DNA of 64,000 bases. It comes from Hormoscilla sp. GUM202. Lineage in GTDB: Bacteria > Cyanobacteriota > Cyanobacteriia > Cyanobacteriales > Desertifilaceae. The position numbers and the translations under genes are program-made. The stretch spans positions 62,001 to 126,000 of the forward strand of contig RFFC02000009.1 of NCBI GenBank assembly GCA_005518205.2, given 5' to 3'. Under the pieces are notes generated by a model. It ran no database searches and had not been told where the DNA came from. It worked only from the letters and a program-made list of their open reading frames with translations. Below, piece by piece: positions 44,496 through 53,440 of this stretch (positions are counted from its first letter, which is position 1; each line of letters opens with the position of its first letter).

Positions 44496-44924
44496 CTATA
44501 GCTTTTCTAATTGATGTCGTTCTACATAGGACAAGGCCAAGAGACGTAAATAATCCAAAAGTTCAAAATATTGCTGAATTTTGGGATAATCATTTGCAGC
44601 AGTATAATACCACTTGACAACGGACTCGACCTCAAAACTACTCAAGGAATGTAAATGCTCCACCACCTCCCTAGTAGGTTGAACGGTATATCCTGTTGAT
44701 ATAATTTGACTAACATATCCTAAAATTCCCGCAGAAAGTATTTCCAACTGCTCCCAAACCGGATATTCTTCATTAGCATCCTTTTCGCTCAACCAAAGTC
44801 GATGGCGTTCCGACTGCATCCCGCGTTCGTGGGAAAACAAACGTTTTTTTAACTCCGTCATCCGCTGACGTTCAAACAATTCTATATCTGCCCTGTTCAT
44901 TTGACTAAATCTCTCCTTTCTCAA
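44496..44924 (-). CDS. hypothetical protein
   Basis: 142 residues from ATG 44924 (MRKERFSQMNRADIELFERQ). Charged helical protein with ERQRMTELKKRLFSHERGMQ and a central YTVQPTREVVEHLHSL. It overlaps the upstream gene by 4 bp (ATGA), so both belong to one operon. No known domain recognised. Confidence 0.65.
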   Translation of the reverse strand: MRKERFSQMNRADIELFERQRMTELKKRLFSHERGMQSERHRLWLSEKDANEEYPVWEQLEILSAGILGYVSQIISTGYTVQPTREVVEHLHSLSSFEVESVVKWYYTAANDYPKIQQYFELLDYLRLLALSYVERHQLEKL

Positions 44925-45505
44925 TTGATACCATAACTCCTAATTTTACCCAAATCATCCAGAATAATATACTCTCCAGTGTTTTGATTTTCCCATCGGG
45001 CTGTCCCGTCATAACGAAATCCGACTGGCGGAACTCTTACTGCTTTAGTGCGATCGAAGTTAAACGCAGCACGCAGATAGTCCAGAACATCAAATCTTTT
45101 TCTGAAAGCATGGTCGATAATACTTTGAGCAACTGATGAATAAGTACCCGGACTCCATAAATTCATCAGCTCCTGCATTTCCTCAATCTCTGACTGCTCT
45201 CGCTCTGCAAATAACTGACGTTCAAATTGCGACCAATTTAACCCACGCGCAATTTCTAAATCCTGCTCAAGTTGGAGCAGTTCGCTTTCGACTCTTTCCA
45301 AAAGCTCTTGAGCTGCAAAAGCATCATCAGGATTTTCAGAATCAGCAGCAACATCTTCCAATTCCTCTAGCTGTCTCAACATTTTCTCAATATTCTGCCA
45401 ACTTTGAGCTAGATCGCGGTTTTCTGATCGTCCCAAAACATCCGCATATTCCTCGACAAGATTGTTCCAATGTCCTAGCTTGTTATTGTCAAACTGACTC
45501 GCCAT
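44921..45505 (-). CDS. hypothetical protein, coiled-coil with beta tail
   Basis: 194 residues from ATG 45505. Residues about 25-120 are acidic coiled-coil (LLERVESELLQLEQDLEIAR). The C-terminus FDRTKAVRVPPVGFRYDG then WENQNTGEYIILDDLG looks like a small beta module. A decayed copy of exactly this tail is fused to the DUF4365 remnant at 48184-48285, so the tail has been copied within the window. Function unknown; translationally coupled to 44496-44924. Confidence 0.65.
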   Translation of the reverse strand: MASQFDNNKLGHWNNLVEEYADVLGRSENRDLAQSWQNIEKMLRQLEELEDVAADSENPDDAFAAQELLERVESELLQLEQDLEIARGLNWSQFERQLFAEREQSEIEEMQELMNLWSPGTYSSVAQSIIDHAFRKRFDVLDYLRAAFNFDRTKAVRVPPVGFRYDGTARWENQNTGEYIILDDLGKIRSYGIN

Positions 45506-45542
45506 GAATGTATATTTTTTGCTGCTGTCCTAAGCGGATGTC

Positions 45543-45998
45543 TTAATCTGAAATATTAATAAGCCACTCACGGAACTCTTCTGGTGTCATGGTAGGATTA
45601 TTATCTGATTGGGACAATGCTTCTGACAATACCTCAGTCATTTTCAGATCGTAGTCAGGATGCGAGCGCTCTATTGCTCCGAGGACAGTCTTTTTCAGAC
45701 GCTGTAAAGCATTTAAGTATTCCATAAGAGCATCTATTTCCCCTCTCAGCAGTATCCAAGCGAGTGAAAGTCTTACCCGCAGAGAAGAAAGCCTCGAACT
45801 TTTCCCTCCCATTGAGGAGTAAATCAAAGCCTCAAGCAACTCACGCTCTGGGAGAGAAAACTCTGAGTATTCCTTCTCTATGGTAACTGCTAATGCTTCA
45901 GCTTTTCGTGCCAGCACTCGCAACCGTGACGAATTCACCCGATCTGGTTGGGATATTTGCTGAATCTCCAATGGGTCGATCGTAATGGTAGCAGACAT
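45543..45998 (-). CDS. hypothetical protein
   Basis: 151 residues from ATG 45998 (MSATITIDPLEIQQISQPDR). Helical throughout (LARKAEALAVTIEKEYSEFS, LMEYLNALQRLKKTVL), ending with MTPEEFREWLINISD. First gene of the three-gene minus-strand set 45998-44496, with 37 bp to the next start. No domain recognised. Confidence 0.6.
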   Translation of the reverse strand: MSATITIDPLEIQQISQPDRVNSSRLRVLARKAEALAVTIEKEYSEFSLPERELLEALIYSSMGGKSSRLSSLRVRLSLAWILLRGEIDALMEYLNALQRLKKTVLGAIERSHPDYDLKMTEVLSEALSQSDNNPTMTPEEFREWLINISD

Positions 45999-46115
45999 TT
46001 ACCTCACCTCCTCGTTCATCTTGGCTATCCATTGCTAACCTGTCAGTCAAACCCTTGTCTACCAATGCCTTGACTGTAACCTAGTATAACTCACCCCGAT
46101 CGCCTTGCATAGCCA

Positions 46116-46745
46116 TTGAATCATATTAATCTCTCTTCTCTACTATACTGCAATCCCGCTCTCTTTGTCAAGGGTTTAGCAATTTTTTTGCTGATGGGTC
46201 CAAAGGCGATCGGCTTTTTCGCCCACGGACATGCGAGACAGGCGGGACAAGTCCTACGAAAAAAGGCGATCGGGGTTGCTTTTGCAGTATATAAAATGAT
46301 AAAATCTATTCAGATATCTTTACTAACGGAGGAAACTACACTGACAGCATCTTACACGCAAGCAGAACTTTTTATCGAGCCTGGAAGGGTGGCACGTTTG
46401 CGAGCCACCGCCTTACAGGAAGCCTTGTCACCACCTTCTCGTACTAGAGTAACAATGGCAGCTGCTGTAGTGGAAGACTCCCAGGAAAACCGCAGAGTTA
46501 TCATAGGAACAAGTGAACCTAATGGCTACTTGCGACCGGGAGTAAAATCAGCACTTCAACCAGGAGAAAGCGTAGTTCCAGGTTACGGTCACGCCGAAGC
46601 TAATATTGTTGCTTGGGCTACCAAAAATGACGATCGAGTAATTGCAGTAGCAGCAGGTCGTCCTATTTGCGAAAACTGTGTTGGCGCTATTGAAGACGCT
46701 GGCGCTCTAGTCCCTAGCCCCAAGAAATCCCAGCCAAGGAGTTAA
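46116..46745 (+). CDS. deaminase-fold protein, toxin-like
   Basis: 209 residues in the open frame; ATG 46296 (MIKSIQISLLTEETTL) or a non-ATG start after GGAGG (46329) are equally possible, as the first 60 codons look non-coding. The C-terminal domain has VVPGYGHAEANIVAWA (zinc-binding His and catalytic Glu) and VAAGRPICENCVGAIEDAGA (P-x-C-x-x-C zinc ligands), the cytidine-deaminase-like fold of polymorphic toxin deaminases. The gene that follows 7 bp later may be its immunity gene. Target (DNA, RNA or nucleotide) unknown. Confidence 0.7.
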   Translation: MNHINLSSLLYCNPALFVKGLAIFLLMGPKAIGFFAHGHARQAGQVLRKKAIGVAFAVYKMIKSIQISLLTEETTLTASYTQAELFIEPGRVARLRATALQEALSPPSRTRVTMAAAVVEDSQENRRVIIGTSEPNGYLRPGVKSALQPGESVVPGYGHAEANIVAWATKNDDRVIAVAAGRPICENCVGAIEDAGALVPSPKKSQPRS

Positions 46746-46751
46746 GATAAA

Positions 46752-47231
46752 ATGACAGAAAATCGCTTAGAATTGATTGACCCAGAACTCTCCGCATATT
46801 TGCTGAGTGCTTCAATTGCCCAACAGCGATATGCTGCCGCGATCGCCTGCGAATTTGCCCTTGCCAAAACTGGCATCAGCGCTACAATTATTGATGAAGG
46901 ATTAGAGGCAATCAAAGGAGGCGTACCGGGTAACGAAATGTTGCGATCGAGACTAGAATCCTTTATCAACCAGCTTGATGAAAAGCAGTGGGACTTACAA
47001 GAAAAGATGGCAGAAGGGAAAGCGCAGTTGGAAACTTACATAGCTGCTTTTCAAAAGGCACGCGCCGTTAATTCCCTTTATTATGCCCTAAATCCAGATG
47101 CATTTACAGCCGCTACTGAATCTCTTTACGAGGCCCAAGCAGCAACGGAGGATTTAGCAACTTTGAAATCCCGGATTTTACTGGGTATCAACTCACTCCT
47201 TGCAATTCAATCAATAGGCACTCCTAGTTAA
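46752..47231 (+). CDS. hypothetical helical protein, possible immunity partner
   Basis: 159 residues from ATG 46752: MTENRLELIDPELSAYLLSA then long helices (MAEGKAQLETYIAAFQKARA, EAQAATEDLATLKSRILLGI). Starts 7 bp after the deaminase gene, on the same strand. No known domain. The tight pairing with a deaminase domain suggests it neutralises it; this is inference. Confidence 0.6.
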   Translation: MTENRLELIDPELSAYLLSASIAQQRYAAAIACEFALAKTGISATIIDEGLEAIKGGVPGNEMLRSRLESFINQLDEKQWDLQEKMAEGKAQLETYIAAFQKARAVNSLYYALNPDAFTAATESLYEAQAATEDLATLKSRILLGINSLLAIQSIGTPS

Positions 47232-47311
47232 GGAAAAAAGGCGATTATGTTTGGGCGCATAAACCTCTTGCCTTTCCTCCGAAAAGGGGCGATCGCCGGT
47301 TCTACCGCCTA

Positions 47312-47854
47312 TCAGTTTTGCCACGAACAATCTAAGCTCAAATCATGGCTATTCTTCAGGATAAAACCGTTATTTTCTTTAACTAAATCGCCCGTACAGC
47401 GGATGGGGAGGCGTTCGGTATATGCTTTAATAGCCATAATATAATCTCGGTCAAACAATGAAGTTTTAATCTGGCGGAGTTGGTCAATCACTACTCCAAA
47501 CATTGTTATCTCTCCACTCAGGCGATCGCCCTCTGGAGATTGGACTTGCACGATCAATCCCTGAATGTTAATATTAGGGATATCCGTAATCAGTTTTTTG
47601 ATAATTTCCAGTTGCGATCGCCCTTCTGTTTTCTCCAGAGTTTCTACCAATTCTGAGATGCGTTGAGGGTAGTCCTCGAACTCTCGGTCTAAAGGAAGGT
47701 AAATTTTTAACATTTGATAGTTATCATTAGTCCAAGCGGAAAAACGGTCGGGAATGCGGTGGTGTTCTTGCCAACCTGCGCCAGTAAGATAAGTTTCGAT
47801 TTGCTGAGGTTGGAGGTGACCCAAAAGAGTAAAATCGTAAACAGTTGCTTTCAT
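47312..47854 (-). CDS. hypothetical protein downstream of DUF4365
   Basis: 180 residues from ATG 47854 (MKATVYDFTLLGHLQPQQIE). Contains LTGAGWQEHHRIPDRFSAWT and a nucleotide-free alpha/beta pattern, ending in RCTGDLVKENNGFILKN. Overlaps the DUF4365 gene by 4 bp. In cyanobacteria such proteins often follow DUF4365 genes, but no function is known to me. Confidence 0.65.
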   Translation of the reverse strand: MKATVYDFTLLGHLQPQQIETYLTGAGWQEHHRIPDRFSAWTNDNYQMLKIYLPLDREFEDYPQRISELVETLEKTEGRSQLEIIKKLITDIPNINIQGLIVQVQSPEGDRLSGEITMFGVVIDQLRQIKTSLFDRDYIMAIKAYTERLPIRCTGDLVKENNGFILKNSHDLSLDCSWQN

Positions 47855-48183
47855 AATGTTCCTCTAGTTTGGATTTGCTGCATGATAGTTTGTAAAGCAT
47901 TAACAGTAAACTGTTGCTGGCGAGGGAGATAGACAGTCATCCTTTCGGTATTGTCAGTTGCGGGTTGTCCTCTCAAGGATAACCAATATCCGCATTTGCG
48001 GAGACAAAGTTCCCTTTCGCTTTGCTTTAACCAATCTCCTGGGTTTTCGGGGATGAAAAGGACTACTAATAGTTTAGGGATTAAGATTCTGGTTTTTCTG
48101 AGTTCGTTGTAGTTTTTTACTTTCAGAGAATAGCGGATCGGGTCATCATTTCCCATATCTGAGGATGTTGACTTAACTTGCAA
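47851..48183 (-). pseudogene. 5'-truncated DUF4365 gene
   Basis: Reads QVKSTSS … LKVKNYNELRKTRILIPKLL, VVLFIPENPGDWLKQSEREL, KCGYWLSLRGQPATDN and ends TIMQQIQTRGTL: the C-terminal two-thirds of DUF4365. The N-terminal part with the first half of the nuclease-like core is missing, replaced at about 48180 by an unrelated gene tail. An ATG at 48183 could still start a 110-residue product. Confidence 0.7.
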
Positions 48184-48285
48184 TCCCGTGTTTTGATTTT
48201 CCCATCTGTCCCGTCCGGAGCGAAATCAGACTGGCGGATCTCTTACTGCTTTAGGGCGATCGAAGTTAGACACGCAAATAGTCCA
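48184..48285 (-). pseudogene. copied fragment of the 44921-45505 gene tail
   Basis: Minus strand reads NFDRPKAVRDPPV-stop-FRS … RWENQNTG, then QVKSTSS of DUF4365. It matches FDRTKAVRVPPVGFRYDG … WENQNTG of the intact gene 3 kb away. The join is at the NQNTG codons. Confidence 0.7.
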
Positions 48286-48289
48286 AAGC

Positions 48290-48430
48290 GGCACCCGATC
48301 GCCCGCTATCTGGTAGAAATAAGTCACCAAGCACCGGCAGCCCGTATCACAACTACTTTCCCCCAAGCTATTGGCATCTGTGTTAAACTTTGTTTTTTGC
48401 TTGACAGGTAATGCTCCCGATGTGAACGAC
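48290..48430. repeat. isolated copy of the 198-bp array unit
   Basis: GATCGCCCGCTATCTGGTAG through ATTGGCATCTGTGTTAAACT and GACAGGTAATGCTCCCGATG matches units of the array at 50748-51652, about 2.5 kb away and on the same strand. Confidence 0.75.
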
Positions 48431-48504
48431 TCTTCCGTTCCCGGGTACGACTCTTCCGTTTCCAAAAGGGATACAACGGGTGTGGGGATGCAGACCCTTG
48501 CATC

Positions 48505-48576
48505 TGGGATCCCCCCCAACCCCCCTAACCCCCAACCCCCCCAACCCCCAACCCCCAACCCCCAACCCCCAACCCC
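48505..48576 (+). repeat. C-rich CCCCCAA-type microsatellite before the methyltransferase
   Basis: About 70 bp of C-tracts (CCCCCCAACCCCCCTAACCC, later regular CCCCCAA 7-mers) end 20 bp before the likely GTG start. The other strand is G-rich and able to form G-quadruplexes. Length changes could alter promoter or leader function. Confidence 0.85.
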
Positions 48577-48596
48577 TACGCGGTGGAGATAAACAA

Positions 48597-49790
48597 GTGT
48601 TGAAAGATTTCGCTAAACCTATTTGCCAGCAACTCTTGAATATCGCTGACAAAAAAAGAGCTAATTTATTTGCATGGCGGGGTCAGTTCTCGCCACAGTT
48701 AGTTGAGGCGATAATGTCGGCCTATTGTTTGCCTAATTCGGTGATTCTCGATCCTTTTTTGGGAAGCGGAACCGTTTTATTAGAAGCGGGGAATCTATCC
48801 CTAGAAGCCTATGGTTTTGAACTTAATCCCGCTGCTTGGATGTTGAGCAAGACTTATGAGTTTATTAATCAGGGATCCCGCGACTACCTCCTCAAGCAAC
48901 TGAGAGAAAATCTAGAATTAGAATTCCCTTTCAGAATTTTAACCTCCTGGGAAACCCTTGTGCTAGACTGGGAACAGAAGGTTAAGCAAATCCGCGATCG
49001 CCTGGATCCGGATGCAGAAATCTTACTAAATGCTCTGATCATTCTTCTGGATGTTGGCAACAACCCGATTACGAATGAATTTATCCAGAGTAAGTTTTTT
49101 CAATTAGCGAAGCTGATTGAGAATTTACCCTATTCAGAAAAAAAGATTGCAGCACATCTAGGGGATGCTAGAGTCCTCCCCTTACCAGATAACCAAATTG
49201 ATTTTATTCTCACATCTCCACCCTATATTAATGTCTTCAACTATCACCAAAATTATCGCCAATCTGCTGAGTGCTTGGGATGGGATTTGTTAAAAATTGC
49301 TAAGTCAGAGATAGGTAATAATCGAGCAAATCGAGGCAATCGTTTCTATACTGTTGTACAATATTGCCTAGATATGGCAGAAACTTTAAGGGAACTAGCA
49401 AGAGTATGCAGAAGTGAAGCCAGAGTTATTTTTGTGGTTGGTTGGGAATCTCAAGTTATGGGAGTACCTTTTTACAATGCTGATATTATAGAAAGGCTGG
49501 CAACAGAATCGGGTATGTATAAAAAAGTATTGCGGCAGAAAAGAGAATTCAAAAATAAGTTTGGAAAAAGGATTCGAGAAGATTTGCTAAATTTTTCAAA
49601 TTGCGATATAGTTAGGGAAGGGACAGAACAACTTGCCAGAGAAGTAGCTGCTGAAGTTCTGAAAATGGGAAGAACTTTCGTACCACTTAAAAATCGCGAG
49701 TATCTGGAGTCGGCAATTGAACGAGTACCGGCTATTAGCAGTACTCCGAAACTAGATAGAAACTGCTGCCTATATCAGACAATAAATTAA
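48597..49790 (+). CDS. site-specific DNA methyltransferase
   Basis: About 397 residues from GTG 48597 (VLKDFAKPICQQLL), preceded by GGTGGAG; the longer frame from 48480 would translate the C-rich repeat. SAM motif I VILDPFLGSGTVLLEAG (about residues 55-71) precedes the catalytic TSPPYINVFNY (about 211-221). TSPPY suggests N4-cytosine methylation. The restriction gene starts 4 bp after it, making a type II restriction-modification unit. Confidence 0.88.
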   Translation: MLKDFAKPICQQLLNIADKKRANLFAWRGQFSPQLVEAIMSAYCLPNSVILDPFLGSGTVLLEAGNLSLEAYGFELNPAAWMLSKTYEFINQGSRDYLLKQLRENLELEFPFRILTSWETLVLDWEQKVKQIRDRLDPDAEILLNALIILLDVGNNPITNEFIQSKFFQLAKLIENLPYSEKKIAAHLGDARVLPLPDNQIDFILTSPPYINVFNYHQNYRQSAECLGWDLLKIAKSEIGNNRANRGNRFYTVVQYCLDMAETLRELARVCRSEARVIFVVGWESQVMGVPFYNADIIERLATESGMYKKVLRQKREFKNKFGKRIREDLLNFSNCDIVREGTEQLAREVAAEVLKMGRTFVPLKNREYLESAIERVPAISSTPKLDRNCCLYQTIN

Positions 49791-49794
49791 GCTT

Positions 49795-50706
49795 ATGCCA
49801 AAATTACCGCAACCGCATTACGCAAAATTAACCGCCTGTCTGGAAAATCCTCGCTTACCTGATGCCGATCGAGAAGGAGTACAAGAAGCTCTCATAAAAT
49901 ACCAGGAATGGCGCGATCGCATTGAGTCAATTGATGCGAGTAAACCAGATACTGTAGAAAAGTTGGTAGCAGTCACGAATCAGTACAAGCGTTTTATAGA
50001 GTTGGATTTAATATTTGACAGTCCGGAAAATTTTCTTTACAGACAGAGAGGTCAGTTAAAACTAGATAATACTATTCTAGAGGAGTTTTTACCACAGATC
50101 ATATTTCGCAGTCTTAGGGGAATAGATGATTCCTTTGAACTAGGTCCGCGAAATACCTTTGCGGGACTTAGCTTTCTCTCCTCTGTTGGCAACCCAGGAC
50201 TGGGTGGGGAACAGAGCGTCAGAACCAAGGAGCAAGACTTTATTCTAGGCAAAAAGCTGTATCTGCAAACATCCTTCGATCCTGAGTTTACAGAGCACAA
50301 GTTAATTGAATCTCATCTTGGTTATGTCTGTGCGGAGTGTAAAACCAATCTAGACAAAACTATGTTTCAGGAAGCAGTAGCAACCAGTCGGGACTTAAAG
50401 ATAGCGGTTCCAGGTTCTTTGTACTTTTTGATCTGTGAATTTTTAGACATGACACCTGTTTCTATTATCTCAACTCAGATCGATGATGTTTTGATAGTCC
50501 GTAAGGCCAGGCGGATGTCTTCCAATATTAGGCAAGAGTATCGCACGCCAGAGTCCCGACGCCTGCACAGACAAGAGTATATAGACTTTCTAGATTATTC
50601 AAGATATTATGGGGATGTATTTCAGAGAATGCTTGATAAAATTCAAGCTTTAATTGATGATGCAAGTCCCTCGATAGATGAAGTTTTAAATCAAGGACAT
50701 TTTTAA
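49795..50706 (+). CDS. type II restriction endonuclease (Bpu10I-like)
   Basis: 303 residues from ATG 49795. Helical N-terminus (LTACLENPRLPDADREGVQE), YKRFIELDLIFDSPENFLYR, and the nuclease core GYVCAECKTNLDKTMFQEAV, an (E)xK motif in the setting of the Bpu10I group. It sits directly after the methyltransferase, so it would cut the unmethylated site of that enzyme. The family name is from memory of motif and context; the specificity is not predictable from sequence. Confidence 0.7.
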   Translation: MPKLPQPHYAKLTACLENPRLPDADREGVQEALIKYQEWRDRIESIDASKPDTVEKLVAVTNQYKRFIELDLIFDSPENFLYRQRGQLKLDNTILEEFLPQIIFRSLRGIDDSFELGPRNTFAGLSFLSSVGNPGLGGEQSVRTKEQDFILGKKLYLQTSFDPEFTEHKLIESHLGYVCAECKTNLDKTMFQEAVATSRDLKIAVPGSLYFLICEFLDMTPVSIISTQIDDVLIVRKARRMSSNIRQEYRTPESRRLHRQEYIDFLDYSRYYGDVFQRMLDKIQALIDDASPSIDEVLNQGHF

Positions 50707-50747
50707 CTTCTAGTCTGCGGTTTTTACTGCTAATGTCAAGATGTGAA

Positions 50748-51652
50748 AGAATAGTAGAGAGCATTTTTAGGGACCCCGTTCCGGAAAAATAGGTTGAAAG
50801 CCGTACTAGAGGCGATCGCCCGCTATCTGGTAGAAATAAGTATGACTCACCGGCAGCGGATAGGGCATCACAGCTACTGTCCCCTTTGCTATTGGCATCT
50901 GTGTTAATATTTGTAAAGTTTGACATGGAAGGCTCCCAATGTGAGAGAATAGTAGAGAGCATTTTTAGGGACACCGTTCCGGAAAAATAGGTTGAAAGCC
51001 GCACTAGAGGCGATCGCCCGCCATCTGGTAGAAATAAGTATGACTCACCGGCAGCGGATAGGGCCTCACAGCTACTGTCCCCTTTGCTATTGGCATCTGT
51101 GTTAAACTTTGTTTGGCTTGACATGTAAAGCAAAGATGTGACACAATAGTAGATAGCATTTTGGGGGACACCGTTCCGGAAAAATAGGTTGAAAGCCGCA
51201 CTAGAGGCGATCGCCCGCCATCTGGTAGAAATAAGTATGACTCACCGGCAGCGGATAGGGCCTCACAGCTACTGTCCCCACCGGTTGTCTGTCCCAGTTC
51301 AGTTAAAAGTGCTATATGAACAATCTGACTGTCTATGACGAAAATAAGCAACCACGCCCGCCATCTGGTAGAAATAAGTCAGAGGCACCGGCAGCTTCTT
51401 GAGGCGGACAGCTACTGTGCCCCAAACTATTGGCATCTGTGTTAATTTTTGTAAACATTGACAGGTAAGGCTCCCGATATGACAGAATGGTGGATAGCAT
51501 TTGTCGGGACACCGTTCCGGAAAAATAGGTTGAAAGCGGCACCCGAGGCGATCGCCCGCCATCTGGTAGAAATAAGTATGACTCACCAGCAGCGGATAGG
51601 GCCTCACAGCTACTGTCCCCACCGGTTGTCTGTCCCCGTTCAGTTAAAAGTG
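50748..51652 (+). repeat. 198-bp tandem repeat array with copies of a gene start
   Basis: Units start at 50748, 50946 and 51143 (AGAATAGTAGAGAGCATTTT then GTTCCGGAAAAATAGGTTG … CATCTGGTAGAAATAAGTAT … GCTATTGGCATCTGTGTTAA); a partial unit at 51356 and a fuller one at 51483 follow. At 51279-51352 the third unit runs into ACCGGTTGTCTGTCCC..TTC and AACAATCTGACTGTCTATGA, a copy of the kinase gene start that recurs at 51619-51694. Thus the array carries two copies of the leader plus first codons. One isolated unit lies at 48290-48430. Confidence 0.9.
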
Positions 51653-51656
51653 CTAT

Positions 51657-52646
51657 ATGAACAATTTGACTGTCTATGAGAAAAATAAGCAACCACGTCA
51701 GCTTGGCGAACTTGTTGGCAGCGGTGGGCAAGGAAATGTATATTGCCTCAGTGAGAACCCTAATATTTTGGTCAAAATTTTTAATGCCGACAAATTGAAG
51801 AAGAGAGGAGATGAACTGAGAGAAAAAGTTCATGTTCAAACCCAGATGCGGGATCTTATTGAGAATCGCTATCTGACTTGGCCACAAATAGAGGTTTTTA
51901 ATGCTAAAGGTGAATGGATTGGCTACGCTATGAAACGAGCTAAAGGCGTTCCGCTAAGCAAATTAGCTCATCCAATGCTCTACCGAAAATATTTTTCAGG
52001 CATAGATAGGAGGGGAATTGTTAAGATGCTATTGCATCTGTTAGACACGGTTGAAAAGCTACACCAAAAAGGGATATGTATCGGTGACATAAACCTAGAC
52101 AATATACTGGGAGATTCCACTTCGTTTAAGGTATGCCTGATTGATACTGATAGCTACCAGATTAAGAGTGCAACCAGAGTCTACCACTGTCCTGTGGGGA
52201 AACCTGAGATGACACCTGTAGAACATCATGGCAAGGATTTTAAAACTATTACTAGAACAGTCGAAAGCGATCTGTTTTCACTAGCGATACTTATGTTTCA
52301 GTGCTTAATGCTGGGACAGCATCCTTATAGCCAGATTGGCGGTGGGAATCCGGTTGAAAATCTTAGGAAGGGTAATTTCCCTTATGGTAAAGGAGGCGCT
52401 CCACCAGGAAAGGCAGGGAGTTTACCACCAGGTCCTTGGTATATTATTTGGAGTCACCTGACGTATAATGTTAAAACCTTGTTTATTCAAACATTGAGGT
52501 ATGGTGTTCGCGATCCATCAAGCCGAGCATCAATTTCAGAATGGAAAGATACTCTTGAAAAATATTACTGGGCAATGAATATGGAGTATAACACTTCAGA
52601 AATAAGACCAGCACAGCCAAAACCAAGTCAAGAAGATGAAGAATGA
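51657..52646 (+). CDS. TerY-P-type protein kinase
   Basis: 329 residues from ATG 51657 (MNNLTVYEKNKQPRQLGELV). Glycine loop GSGGQGNVY (about 21-29), VAIK-type lysine in ILVKIF, a catalytic loop GICIGDINLDNILGD (HRD replaced by GDI, as in this subgroup) and DTDSY in place of DFG. The C-terminal lobe ends in RDPSSRASISEWKDTLEKYY. The gene is first of a kinase - vWA - PP2C set, the TerY-P triad linked to tellurite/stress and phage-defence islands. Confidence 0.85.
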   Translation: MNNLTVYEKNKQPRQLGELVGSGGQGNVYCLSENPNILVKIFNADKLKKRGDELREKVHVQTQMRDLIENRYLTWPQIEVFNAKGEWIGYAMKRAKGVPLSKLAHPMLYRKYFSGIDRRGIVKMLLHLLDTVEKLHQKGICIGDINLDNILGDSTSFKVCLIDTDSYQIKSATRVYHCPVGKPEMTPVEHHGKDFKTITRTVESDLFSLAILMFQCLMLGQHPYSQIGGGNPVENLRKGNFPYGKGGAPPGKAGSLPPGPWYIIWSHLTYNVKTLFIQTLRYGVRDPSSRASISEWKDTLEKYYWAMNMEYNTSEIRPAQPKPSQEDEE

Positions 52647-52747
52647 CCAATGGGTTCAGCACGAAACTAGAGTTACGATTCAAAACTACCAAACAAAATT
52701 GTTGCAATTCACAGTACTTTCGTTTACTTTGAGGGAGAGATAGGAAG

Positions 52748-53440
52748 ATGTGGGCAAATAGCTATAGCGATTTAGATGGCGATTTAGATTTAATAGAAAA
52801 TCCAACTCCGCGTTGTGCATGTATGTTGGTTTTGGATGTCAGCTCCAGCATGCATGGAGATCCGATCAACGAACTCAACCAGGGCGTTAATCAGTTTATT
52901 GAAGAAGTTTGTCAAGATGACTTTGCATCTTCTGCCGTTGAATTAGGAGTTATTACGTTTGGGACAATTGTAAATGAGGTAATCCCAGTCCAATCAATCT
53001 TGCAGGTTAATACACCTATATTTACTGCGAGCGGAGCAACAGCAATGGGATCGGCAATTCTGAAAGCAATTGAGGTATTGGAAAAACGAACGCAAGCATA
53101 CAAAGATAATGGTGTTGCTCACTATAAACCTTGGATAGTGCTAATGACTGATGGTAAACCTACCGATGATCATGTCTATCGCGAAGCAGCAGCTACGCTT
53201 CGGCAATTGGCTGAGAATAATAAAATATTAGTTTTTGGGATTGGTATCGGTAATTCCTGTAATATAGAGAAACTTGCTCAGGCTTGCCCAGCCGATCGCC
53301 CGCCCAAGACATTAACAGGGTATAGATTCCGAGACTTCTTCAAGTGGCTCTCAGCAAGTATGGCACAAGTGAGTGTTTCTACTCCAGGAACTGGAGTAGA
53401 GTTGCCACCAACAACAGGATGGGATAGCATTCAAGCATAA
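52748..53440 (+). CDS. terY: TerY-like von Willebrand factor A protein
   Basis: 230 residues from ATG 52748 after GAGGGAGAG. MIDAS motif MLVLDVSSSMHGDPINELNQ (about 26-45), a threonine/serine-containing GATAMGSA (about 98-105) and LMTDGKPTDD (about 134-143) make a metal-binding vWA domain close to TerY. The gene's last 72 bp are tandemly duplicated after the stop. Likely binds the kinase/phosphatase partners. Confidence 0.9.
   Translation: MWANSYSDLDGDLDLIENPTPRCACMLVLDVSSSMHGDPINELNQGVNQFIEEVCQDDFASSAVELGVITFGTIVNEVIPVQSILQVNTPIFTASGATAMGSAILKAIEVLEKRTQAYKDNGVAHYKPWIVLMTDGKPTDDHVYREAAATLRQLAENNKILVFGIGIGNSCNIEKLAQACPADRPPKTLTGYRFRDFFKWLSASMAQVSVSTPGTGVELPPTTGWDSIQA

Noticed and set aside
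47247..47444. Plus-strand frame starting MFGRINLLPFLRKGAIAG
   Set aside because: Opposite the 47312-47854 gene for most of its length and without recognisable features.
50528..51133. 201-codon minus-strand frame of repeated peptides in the 198-bp array
   Set aside because: It stays open because the unit is a multiple of three and lacks stops in that frame; it overlaps the restriction gene end and resembles no protein.
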